Of a DNA stretch of 7,527 nucleotides, positions 1 through 6,298 are shown piece by piece; position 1 is the stretch's first letter; every line of letters begins with the position of its first letter. The stretch comes from Chitinophagaceae bacterium (GTDB taxonomy: Bacteria > Bacteroidota > Bacteroidia > Chitinophagales > Chitinophagaceae): contig DPWF01000266.1 of the NCBI GenBank assembly GCA_003526435.1, forward strand, positions 1 to 7,527. The letters run 5' to 3'. The notes under the pieces were generated by a model that was not told the origin of the DNA, ran no database searches, and was given only the letters and a program-made list of their open reading frames with translations. Position numbers and translations under genes: made by a program.

Positions 1-2
1 AG

Positions 3-929
3 ATTGAAGGTGGTAAACGCGACTTCATTGAATACAGACCAGATCCGAGCATTCCTGAGAACAGGTATTATGACCTGTACGATCTCATGAAAAACTATGT
101 AGGAAAAGATAATGAGCAGAACGATTACAGCTATCCGGTAAGAAAATTATCGGTACCTGTTGACCGCGACTTTGTGATTAAAAATGGTACTGCCAATGCA
201 ACAGACAGTATTGTAAGTGAATTACGTTTTGAAATTGCGAAGACCACATTAATGAAAAATGACCTTGCTGTACTGAATGTAATTGCGGCGAATAAATGGC
301 AAAGACCCATTTATTTCACTGCTCCGCAAACAGATGGTTTAGGTTTGGATCAGTTTCTCCGCAGGGATGGTATGACATACCGATTAGTACCTGTAGAAAA
401 TGACAGGGTAAATACCAACTGGATGCTCGATAAGGTAACCAATAAATTCAGGTTTGGTAATGCCAATGTACCAGGCGTTTACTTCGATGAAGAAAACCGC
501 AGACACCTGAACAGTATCCGTACTGCTTATGCCGATCTGGCCCTCGACCTGGCATCTAAGAACAGAAAAGAAGAAGCACGTAAGGTATTGAAACAGGTAG
601 ACAGCATGATGTATGAAGGCAATATGGCATACGGTATGACCAGCAGAGGTAACCTGCACAACAGGAACTCACTGGTATTCCTCGAAGCCTGTTACCTGGC
701 GGGTGATACAGCATTGGCTGCAAAAGTATCAGCATCAGTGAAAAAAGACCTGGAGCAGCAGGTGCGTTTCTACAATTCATTAACCGGCCGTAAGGCAGAA
801 GGAATGGAGCAGGAAAAACGTGCGGCAGATAATTACCTGCAGGCGGTTGCACAAATGCAGACCATGTATAATCCAAGGTTACAGATACCCGGGAAGATGA
901 TGGCGGCTGATACCACCACGCAGAAATAA
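3..929 (+). CDS. DUF2723-type membrane protein, C-terminal soluble part (5' truncated)
   Basis: The reading frame is open from the left edge (first full codon at base 3) to TAA at 927-929, giving 308 residues and no start, so this is the tail of a longer gene. The Met at base 87 is internal: the 28 codons before it read as good protein. The segment NKWQRPIYF, followed about 20 residues later by DGMTYRLVPVE, is the signature I associate with the C-terminal region of Bacteroidota DUF2723 proteins. These are large (often around 1000 residues) and carry an N-terminal multi-span domain related to GT-C/protein mannosyltransferase enzymes. The last 130 residues are helical and charged (EEARKVLKQVDSMM, then LEACYLAGDTALAAKV), which suggests TPR-like repeats. 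A glycosyltransferase role is only inferred from the family, and the catalytic part is outside the window. A strong terminator follows 24 bases after the stop. Confidence 0.82.
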   Translation: MEGGKRDFIEYRPDPSIPENRYYDLYDLMKNYVGKDNEQNDYSYPVRKLSVPVDRDFVIKNGTANATDSIVSELRFEIAKTTLMKNDLAVLNVIAANKWQRPIYFTAPQTDGLGLDQFLRRDGMTYRLVPVENDRVNTNWMLDKVTNKFRFGNANVPGVYFDEENRRHLNSIRTAYADLALDLASKNRKEEARKVLKQVDSMMYEGNMAYGMTSRGNLHNRNSLVFLEACYLAGDTALAAKVSASVKKDLEQQVRFYNSLTGRKAEGMEQEKRAADNYLQAVAQMQTMYNPRLQIPGKMMAADTTTQK

Positions 930-953
930 ATAACCATCATAACAACGCTATAC

Positions 954-985
954 AAAGGCCTCCTGTTCAGGAGGCCTTTTCTTTT
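954..985 (+). terminator. Rho-independent terminator after the DUF2723 gene
   Basis: Bases 954-963 (AAAGGCCTCC) pair perfectly with 970-979 (GGAGGCCTTT). A further T964-A969 pair closes a very short loop, and the stem runs into a T-rich tail (TTTTCTTTT, 977-985). This is a textbook intrinsic terminator. It separates the upstream gene from the VWA gene, so the VWA gene needs its own promoter between about 986 and 1034; I see no convincing Bacteroidota -33/-7 pair there. Confidence 0.93.
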
Positions 986-1034
986 ACGTAAATCTCAAAC
1001 CATTCAGTCCCTTTACTTGTTAAATTGCATATAC

Positions 1035-2132
1035 ATGATCGGACACAGATTCATACATTTTGATCCCAATGAGAATGGCCAGGGCAAATTTGAACAATTA
1101 CTCAACCTGTTCATGCAATTACTCACCTATACCAATGGCGATGCAGGAGAGGCTTTGCAATGGCTGAATGAACTGGATAAACAATACCAGCTTACCAATA
1201 ATGAGTATGGTATGGGCGATTTTATTGAAGACCTCAAACAGAATGGTTACCTCAATGAAGATCCGGCCAGCGGTAATTTTAATATTACGGCCAAATCGGA
1301 ACAGACCATCCGTAAGAAAAGCCTGGAAGAAATATTCGGAAAACTTAAGAAGAGCAAGCAGGGCAACCACCAAACTTTCAAACCAGGGCAGGGCGACGAA
1401 ATCAATCCCGATACTCGTCCATTCCAGTTTGGTGATATGCTGGAACAGATTGATTTTACCGAGAGCATACGCAACGCACAGATCAATCGCGGTGTAGAAA
1501 GTTTTTCGATGCAGGAAGAAGACCTGCAGATCAGGGAAAGCGATTTCAAAACACAGACTTCAACTGTGCTCATGATCGATATTTCCCACTCTATGATTCT
1601 TTATGGTGAAGACAGGATAACACCAGCCAAAAAAGTGGCCATGGCACTCAGCGAACTCATCACCACCAAATACCCCAAAGACACATTGGATATTGTGGTA
1701 TTTGGAAATGATGCATGGAGCATAGAAATAAAAGATCTTCCATATTTGCAAGTAGGGCCTTATCATACAAATACTGTTGCCGGACTTGAGCTGGCTATGG
1801 ATTTACTGCGAAGAAGAAAGAATCCGAACAAACAGATATTTATGATTACAGATGGTAAGCCCACCTGTTTGAAAATAGGCGGGCGTTATTATAAAAACAG
1901 TTTTGGACTCGATAGAAAAGTGGTGAATCGTTGTATCAACCTGGCGGCTCAGTGTAAGAAACTGAAAATCCCGATTACTACATTTATGATTGCCTCTGAT
2001 CCATACCTGCAAAAATTTGTACAGGAGTTTACAGAAATGAACAACGGTAAAGCCTTCTTTGCCAGCCTCGATAAACTTGGCGCCTTTATTTTTAAAGACT
2101 TCGAAAGTGGCAAAAGAAGAACGGTCTATTAA
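1035..2132 (+). CDS. VWA-domain protein with intact MIDAS (COG4867-like), orphan
   Basis: A cytoplasmic protein of 365 residues with no signal peptide or membrane span. An N-terminal helical part (about 1-105, containing GMGDFIEDLK) is followed by a polar linker (RPFQFGDMLEQIDF) and a C-terminal von Willebrand A domain from about 177. The metal-binding MIDAS is complete: DISHS at 182-186, Thr at 245 or 247 in the HTNT segment, and Asp273 in ITDGKP. The order of linker motif, DISHSM, TDGKPT and a late ITTFMIASDP matches what I recall of the uncharacterised COG4867 family, whose members often sit beside a MoxR/Mg-chelatase-like AAA+ ATPase. None is present here. I chose ATG 1035 because it starts the conserved-looking MIGHRF. 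A TTG at 1017 would add six residues. Role unknown; a metal-dependent protein-binding or chaperone-adaptor role is inferred from the fold. Confidence 0.88.
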   Translation: MIGHRFIHFDPNENGQGKFEQLLNLFMQLLTYTNGDAGEALQWLNELDKQYQLTNNEYGMGDFIEDLKQNGYLNEDPASGNFNITAKSEQTIRKKSLEEIFGKLKKSKQGNHQTFKPGQGDEINPDTRPFQFGDMLEQIDFTESIRNAQINRGVESFSMQEEDLQIRESDFKTQTSTVLMIDISHSMILYGEDRITPAKKVAMALSELITTKYPKDTLDIVVFGNDAWSIEIKDLPYLQVGPYHTNTVAGLELAMDLLRRRKNPNKQIFMITDGKPTCLKIGGRYYKNSFGLDRKVVNRCINLAAQCKKLKIPITTFMIASDPYLQKFVQEFTEMNNGKAFFASLDKLGAFIFKDFESGKRRTVY

Positions 2133-2143
2133 ATCAACGAACA

Positions 2144-2238
2144 CTCCCGTTCTCCTTTTCTCCCTGTTAAAAACGCTTTGAATATTTTAAAGCTAAATAT
2201 GCGGGGAATGATTAACAGGGAGAAGGGGAGAACGGGAG
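2144..2238. repeat. Long inverted repeat built of octamers (element 1)
   Basis: Bases 2144-2170 and 2212-2238 are 27-base inverted arms around a 41-base loop. On + strand RNA every position pairs: 25 Watson-Crick pairs and two adjacent U-G wobbles (T2156-T2157 against G2225-G2226). Each arm is itself an 8-base tandem repeat. CTCC recurs at 2144, 2152 and 2160, and GGGAG at 2218, 2226 and 2234. The loop holds a smaller hairpin, GCTTT (2175-2179) with AAAGC (2189-2193). No T-run follows either arm, so it is not a standard terminator. It fills most of the gap between the VWA and esterase genes. Function unknown. Confidence 0.9.
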
Positions 2239-2279
2239 ATGATGTTGAGTCGTTTACTTATTAATTTAACCTGTGGATT

Positions 2280-3011
2280 ATGGAAAGACATTTGTCATCG
2301 TGGTATAGTCCTGCACTCGGAAAAGAAATGCCCATTGCATCTTATGGGCATTATGGTTTTGCACTTTTGTTGATACCAACTGCGGCAGCCGATTACCTGG
2401 AATATGAAAGGTTTCAGTTAATTGATGCACTGTCTCCCTATATCAATAGTGGTAAGCTCCGTGTATTCAGCATCGACAGTATGAATAAAGAGAGCTGGAT
2501 GAACAATGAAATGGAGCCCTCGCATAAAGCCATCCGTCACAACCAGTTCAATGAATATGTTTTCAATGAAGTGATTCCTTTTATCCGCACCAATACGAGT
2601 AATGAAACCATGATCTATACATGTGGAGCATCGTTTGGTGCTTTACATGCCATGAACCTGTTCTTAAAGCGTCCTGATATTATCAATGGCGCCATCAGCA
2701 TGAGTGGCGTATATGATTTGTCGGAATACACTAAAGGTTTCTGGGATGAGCAGGTGTTTTATAACAGCCCCGAACACTATATACCTACACTGAATGATCC
2801 ATGGTATTTAGATAAAATAAAAGCCAGTCACCATATCCATATTTATACAGGCAGTGGTTCTTATGAGGACCCGAATGCATCGAAACGTTTTGCCGGTATA
2901 CTTTATAATAAAGGCATCTGGTATGATCTGGATGTATGGGGTGCCGACATCAACCATGACTGGCCCACCTGGCGCACGATGCTGCCTTATATTATTGATG
3001 TGAAGTTTTGA
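2280..3011 (+). CDS. Alpha/beta-hydrolase esterase (COG4947-like)
   Basis: A cytoplasmic protein of 243 residues with no signal peptide. The nucleophile elbow is C-G-A-S-F-G with Ser118 as the likely catalytic serine. The likely base is His226 in NHDWPTW near the C-terminus, and Asp197 in SYEDPN is the best acid candidate, so a full Ser-Asp-His triad can be read in the usual order. The segments FNEYVFNEVIPFI before the elbow and MSGVYDLS after it fit the esterase-D-like "putative esterase" group, and the overall pattern matches what I recall of COG4947. The family hydrolyses small esters, but the natural substrate cannot be told from sequence. It stands alone between two repeat-filled gaps, so context gives no pathway. 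The start is the only ATG near the beginning of the conserved region. The stop is doubled in frame (TGA then TAA). Confidence 0.87.
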   Translation: MERHLSSWYSPALGKEMPIASYGHYGFALLLIPTAAADYLEYERFQLIDALSPYINSGKLRVFSIDSMNKESWMNNEMEPSHKAIRHNQFNEYVFNEVIPFIRTNTSNETMIYTCGASFGALHAMNLFLKRPDIINGAISMSGVYDLSEYTKGFWDEQVFYNSPEHYIPTLNDPWYLDKIKASHHIHIYTGSGSYEDPNASKRFAGILYNKGIWYDLDVWGADINHDWPTWRTMLPYIIDVKF

Positions 3012-3013
3012 TA

Positions 3014-3093
3014 ATGGTGCATGGCCGATGGTTCATAGACCATAGGAGGAATTTTTATTATGGTCTATGAACTATCGACCACGGACTACCACC
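3014..3093. repeat. Inverted repeat built of heptamers (element 2)
   Basis: Arms 3017-3044 and 3059-3086 (28 bases each) are inverted copies with four differences around a 14-base loop. The inner 14 bases pair perfectly. Both arms have a strict 7-base period. In the left arm ATGG or ATAG begins at 3014, 3021, 3028, 3035 and 3042. In the right arm the units are TATGGTC, TATGAAC, TATCGAC, CACGGAC and TACCACC from 3059 to 3093. It begins right at the doubled stop of the esterase gene. No T-run follows, so it is not a typical intrinsic terminator. Confidence 0.88.
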
Positions 3094-3094
3094 T

Positions 3095-3124
3095 CCTGCA
3101 AAAACCTCGTTAATTCCCTGCAAA
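3095..3124. repeat. Direct repeat CCTGCAAA, 22-base spacing
   Basis: CCTGCAAA occurs at 3095-3102 and again at 3117-3124, so start-to-start distance is 22 bases, about two helical turns. The pair lies between element 2 and the TTG start at 3176, where a promoter and any operator for the secreted-protein pair would be. Two 8-base copies in AT-rich DNA could be chance. A regulator-binding role is only a possibility. Confidence 0.3.
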
Positions 3125-3175
3125 TTTGAGGCGGTCTCACAATCCTGTTTTAATATTACAGCTCAATTAACGGGT

Positions 3176-3955
3176 TTGAAAAAAAAGCTACTCATTTTTC
3201 TTTGTTGTTTTTCCGCTTGCATGTTTTGGAGTAGCAGGGATTTGTATGCGCAGTTTGTTACCATTTCAGGTAATGTATATGACATCAGTGCCAGGAGACC
3301 TCTGGAAGCGGTAGCTGTACTGAGCACATCTGGCAGGGGCACTATCACCGACTCTCTGGGGCGTTACCTGATTATTGTTCCCAGAACAGATTCCATCTGG
3401 TTTTCAATGATCGGGAAGTCAACGATGAAATACCCGGTAGATACCATCATCAATGTCGATAATTTCAATGTAATGATTCATGTACGTGCTGCCGATTTAC
3501 CTGAGGTAAAAGTGCGTAACAACTATTACAAACTCGATTCCATCCAGAACCGGCGTGATTATGCCAAAGTATTTGATTTCAAAAAACCAACGCTTCGGTT
3601 GAGTAATAACCCCAATTATAATCCAGGTGGACTAACAGTAGGGTTCGATTTGGTAGAACTCATCAACATGTTCAGAACCAGGCGTAACAGGAACCTTGAG
3701 TTTTTACAGAACAGGCTACTGCAACAGGAGCAGGATAAATATATTGACCGGCGCTTCAGTAAAAAATTTGTCAGGGAGATTACATTGTTGAACCCACCGG
3801 AAATAGATACATTCATGAAACGATATCGTCCCGATTATGAGCTGTTAACGCAGATGAATGATCTGGAACTGGGTTATTATATCGGAAAATGTTACGAACA
3901 GTTTAAATCGTTCAGGTATAACTGGAGAGGAGGATTACGCAGGAGAGAAGATTAA
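3176..3955 (+). CDS. Secreted protein with carboxypeptidase-regulatory-like domain
   Basis: A 259-residue exported protein of unknown function. The TTG at 3176 is the likely start: it yields a basic n-region (MKKK), a hydrophobic core and a LYA|Q signal-peptidase I site near residue 25. The next Met (residue 16) would lose the n-region, and no ATG lies in frame just upstream. Residues about 28-105 form a beta-sandwich of the carboxypeptidase regulatory-like type (ISGNVYD, then PLEAVAVLSTSGRGTITDSLGRY). The domain is common at the start of Bacteroidota surface proteins, but here no TonB-dependent barrel follows. The rest is a charged, probably helical region (VGFDLVELINMFRTRRNRN, then QEQDKYIDRRF) ending in a basic tail. 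The stop is doubled (TAA TAG), and the next secreted-protein gene starts 25 bases on, so the two are probably cotranscribed. Confidence 0.82.
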   Translation: MKKKLLIFLCCFSACMFWSSRDLYAQFVTISGNVYDISARRPLEAVAVLSTSGRGTITDSLGRYLIIVPRTDSIWFSMIGKSTMKYPVDTIINVDNFNVMIHVRAADLPEVKVRNNYYKLDSIQNRRDYAKVFDFKKPTLRLSNNPNYNPGGLTVGFDLVELINMFRTRRNRNLEFLQNRLLQQEQDKYIDRRFSKKFVREITLLNPPEIDTFMKRYRPDYELLTQMNDLELGYYIGKCYEQFKSFRYNWRGGLRRRED

Positions 3956-3980
3956 TAGTTTTCATTATTCAATCGTCTAT

Positions 3981-4976
3981 ATGCGCATCTTGTATATTGT
4001 TTTTATTGGTCTTACTTTTTTATCAACAAACAGCGCTGCACAGGATAAAACAGGTGTTTGGAGAGGGATTGTAGCATTTTTCCCTCCAGGAAATAGTAGT
4101 AGTCAGATGGCGGCACTACCGTCAATCGGAGGTGAAGTGAGAAGTAGCAGACGAGCAAATCAAGTACCGATTCGTATCAACGAAAACAGCCCTGCAATGC
4201 GTTTCTATGCAAATGCTTCCCCAGAGTTTCTGACAAATGCCAAACTGGAAATAATAGAGGCTGATGAAAGAATGCTTGCACAACTTACTTCTTACAGCGA
4301 TGATTATAAACTGGTAACCATGTACCAGTTTTATGTAAGACCTACTCCCAAAGAATTTTATAAATATCATTTACAGGCCAAATCAATACTTGTAAATGAA
4401 ACCATACGGAAAGCTGATCTGTTTGATTTAAGGGGTAGTTTTATTCATACAGATTCGGGTACAGTTTTTCGGGGTATATGGGAAGATCCATTTGGGAGAA
4501 GAAGATTTGGCAATTTTGCTTTTCAAGCATCTGAAGAAGCTATTACTATTAACCCCGAACTATGGCATGGCTTCCTCAAAAAAAATGGGATAGATGAGGC
4601 TGCACTTGCTCCCGAACGCCAGTTTAAACCTACACCACTTTTTGATACCCTTGTAACAGACGCTCCTGCCATCTTTGCTAACCTTGTTGACAATGGACTA
4701 ACCGATCAGGATACATTGAGTGTATGGCTGAATGGTCGCTTAATTGAAGATGATATTGTACCAGGTAAAAAACCATTCTATTTCAGGATTAATCTGGGCG
4801 AGGAGGAATGGAACCATTTTACCATTCGCTGTAAAAGTGAAGGCAAAGAAAAAGGAACAGGTGTTCACCTGAATTTACAATTGCAGGATGTGCAGCTAAA
4901 GTATAACCTGGCACTGTACCAATATCACCAGGCAGAGTGGGTCATCAGACGAAAAAATTCGGTGAAAAGCAAATAA
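3981..4976 (+). CDS. Secreted protein with C-terminal DNGxxDxDT beta domain, function unknown
   Basis: A 331-residue exported protein. I chose ATG 3981 because it opens a clean signal peptide (MRILYIVFIGLTFL, cleavage likely after SAA at residue 20). Earlier in-frame starts would overlap the preceding gene by nearly 100 bases and bury the signal. The mature protein begins with GVWRG, which recalls the lipocalin-like start of other Bacteroidota secreted proteins. The last 100 residues (about 228-331) carry VDNGLTDQDTLSVWLNGRLI, with Asp237 first in DNG, followed by beta-rich sequence. This pattern recurs at the C-terminus of many Bacteroidota exported proteins and has no function I can name. 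The lack of a lipobox Cys suggests a periplasmic or released protein. It probably shares an operon with the gene 25 bases upstream. Confidence 0.8.
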   Translation: MRILYIVFIGLTFLSTNSAAQDKTGVWRGIVAFFPPGNSSSQMAALPSIGGEVRSSRRANQVPIRINENSPAMRFYANASPEFLTNAKLEIIEADERMLAQLTSYSDDYKLVTMYQFYVRPTPKEFYKYHLQAKSILVNETIRKADLFDLRGSFIHTDSGTVFRGIWEDPFGRRRFGNFAFQASEEAITINPELWHGFLKKNGIDEAALAPERQFKPTPLFDTLVTDAPAIFANLVDNGLTDQDTLSVWLNGRLIEDDIVPGKKPFYFRINLGEEEWNHFTIRCKSEGKEKGTGVHLNLQLQDVQLKYNLALYQYHQAEWVIRRKNSVKSK

Positions 4977-4990
4977 TTCCCGGTGTATTA

Positions 4991-5095
4991 GAGTTATGAG
5001 CTACAAGTTTTTTTTGGATTATTAATCGTACTGAACACATTCTCTGAATAGTTATTAAATGCTCAAAGCTCGTAGCTCAAAGCTAGCAGCTAAAT
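4991..5095. repeat. Inverted repeat built of heptamers (element 3)
   Basis: The right part is five 7-base units, each beginning GCT, at 5061, 5068, 5075, 5082 and 5089. Two of the units are identical GCTCAAA, so GCTCAAAGCT occurs twice exactly. The left part (GAGTTAT, GAGCTAC, AAGTTTT from 4991) is the imperfect inverse. Bases 4992-5010 pair with 5065-5084 with one U-G wobble, two mismatches and one bulge. The 54-base loop is AT-rich, and a run of eight Ts (5008-5015) spans the end of the left arm and the start of the loop. It occupies most of the gap before the efflux operon. Confidence 0.8.
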
Positions 5096-5133
5096 AAATA
5101 CCCGTCATTAATAAGAACCGGGCCATTCATCCC

Positions 5134-6249
5134 ATGAAGCAACAACAGAGCCTATTTAGTTTTATCTTTAGCCGCTATAAATTTTACGCCTTGAAAAGAA
5201 TGTATCCATTGCTGCTTGCCGGTTTTTTTGTGATATCCTGCAAGAGCAAAAAAGAAGAACCACGTCAACAGAATAATGGTCCACAGGCAGTGATTGTAGA
5301 TGTGATCATAGCCGGAAAAAACAATATCTCCAATATTGTGGAAGTAAATGGATCGGTTGTAGCCAATGAGGCAACCAACCTGCAACCCGAAGTAAGTGGC
5401 CGGTTAACTTATCTCAATTTACCTGAAGGCGCTAAAGTATCGCAAGGCACAGTGCTTGCACGCATCAATGATGCAGACTTACAGGCAAGTACACAAAAAA
5501 TACAGGTGCAACTGGATCTTGCACAGAAAAATGAAGAGCGCTTAAGAAAATTATTGTCCATCGGTGGTATTAACCAGGCCGATTATGATGCAGTACTGAA
5601 TCAGGTAAATACATTAAAAGCTGATCTGGATATCCTCAAGGCTCAGATCGACAAAACAGTGTTAAAAGCACCATTTACGGGTGTACTTGGTTTAAGAATG
5701 ATCAGCCCCGGTGCTTATGTTACACCTGCAACCATTCTTGCTACTTTACAACAGGTTGACAAGGTTAAAATAGATTTTACTATTCCGGAAGCATACACAA
5801 CACTTATTGCAAAGGGCAAAACAGTGAATATTAAAACCAACGACAGAGAAGGAACAAAAAAGGCAGTCATCATTGCTACTGAACCGCAGATAGATGCCAC
5901 TACCCGTAACCTGAAAGTAAGGGCACAACTGGATGGCGGCAATATCAATCCCGGTGGTTTTGTAAAAGTATTGATTGAAACCGGTGGTCAGAACAACAGT
6001 ATCCTTGTCCCAACCAATGCCATCATCCCCGACGCAAAGGCAAAAAAAGTAGTAGTGGTAAAAGACGGCAAAGGGAAGCTCACCGATATAGTAACCGGTT
6101 TACGTGTAAATGGTATGGCAGAAGTATTGAGCGGATTAAAAGTGGGTGACAGTATTGCCGTATCAGGTGTATTATTTGTTCGACCAAACTCACAATTAAA
6201 AGTCAGAAGTGTAAAACAAATTGAAGAATTCGCGGGTACACAACAGTAA
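5134..6249 (+). CDS. RND efflux periplasmic adaptor lipoprotein (AcrA/MexA family)
   Basis: A membrane fusion protein that bridges the inner-membrane RND pump and an outer-membrane TolC-like channel. With the ATG at 5134 it has 371 residues. A lipoprotein signal ends in V-I-S-C (Cys36), so it should be lipid-anchored to the inner membrane. Domains in order: first barrel-sandwich half about 68-112 (SGRLTYLNLPEGAKVSQG), alpha-hairpin about 113-176 (KNEERLRKLLSIGGINQADY), second barrel-sandwich half from KAPFTG (178-183), beta-barrel about 205-290 (VKIDFTIPEAY), and membrane-proximal domain to the end. The start is uncertain: TTG 5191 (MKRMYPLLL) would give a tidier 17-residue lipoprotein signal, while ATG 5200 lacks a basic n-region. 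The pump gene follows after 49 bases. Drug specificity cannot be read, and no local regulator gene is in view. Confidence 0.95.
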   Translation: MKQQQSLFSFIFSRYKFYALKRMYPLLLAGFFVISCKSKKEEPRQQNNGPQAVIVDVIIAGKNNISNIVEVNGSVVANEATNLQPEVSGRLTYLNLPEGAKVSQGTVLARINDADLQASTQKIQVQLDLAQKNEERLRKLLSIGGINQADYDAVLNQVNTLKADLDILKAQIDKTVLKAPFTGVLGLRMISPGAYVTPATILATLQQVDKVKIDFTIPEAYTTLIAKGKTVNIKTNDREGTKKAVIIATEPQIDATTRNLKVRAQLDGGNINPGGFVKVLIETGGQNNSILVPTNAIIPDAKAKKVVVVKDGKGKLTDIVTGLRVNGMAEVLSGLKVGDSIAVSGVLFVRPNSQLKVRSVKQIEEFAGTQQ

Positions 6250-6298
6250 TGTGCTTCGATAACTTTTTATCTTTTTACTTCTTTAACGTGGCTACAGC
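6250..6298 (+). other. Spacer between adaptor and pump genes, pyrimidine-rich, no terminator
   Basis: These 49 bases contain a T-rich stretch (about 6263-6283) but no hairpin, so transcription should pass from adaptor to pump. No purine-rich Shine-Dalgarno sequence precedes ATG 6299, as is common in Bacteroidota. TATCTTTT at 6268-6275 resembles a -7 box, but no -33 TTTG is placed correctly. Confidence 0.6.

Noticed and set aside
556..876. Minus-strand open frames inside the DUF2723 tail, and similar frames opposite the other genes
   Set aside because: They are complementary-strand shadows with Cys/Leu-rich, low-plausibility translations and no recognisable domain, opposite clearly coding sequence.
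1017..1034. TTG start for the VWA gene, six codons earlier
   Set aside because: A good ATG follows at 1035 at the start of the conserved-looking MIGHRF, and the extra residues add nothing recognisable.
2144..2238. Element 1 as an ordinary intrinsic terminator or a MITE
   Set aside because: There is no T-run after either arm, the loop is long, there is no flanking target-site duplication, and the arms have internal 8-base periodicity not expected of either.
3125..3158. Possible Bacteroidota promoter: TTTG at 3125-3128 and TAATATTA at 3151-3158
   Set aside because: The spacing (22 bases) is longer than usual and the -7 box matches only four of six defined positions, so it is not separable from chance in AT-rich DNA.
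3858..3980. An earlier start for the second secreted protein gene, overlapping the end of the previous gene
   Set aside because: It would put about 40 non-conserved-looking residues before a clean signal peptide and overlap the upstream gene by 98 bases; ATG 3981 explains the sequence better.
5163..5185. TATCTTTA (5163-5170) and TAAATTTT (5178-5185) as -7 boxes for the efflux operon
   Set aside because: No TTTG lies at the proper distance upstream, and the sites may be inside the coding region if ATG 5134 is used.
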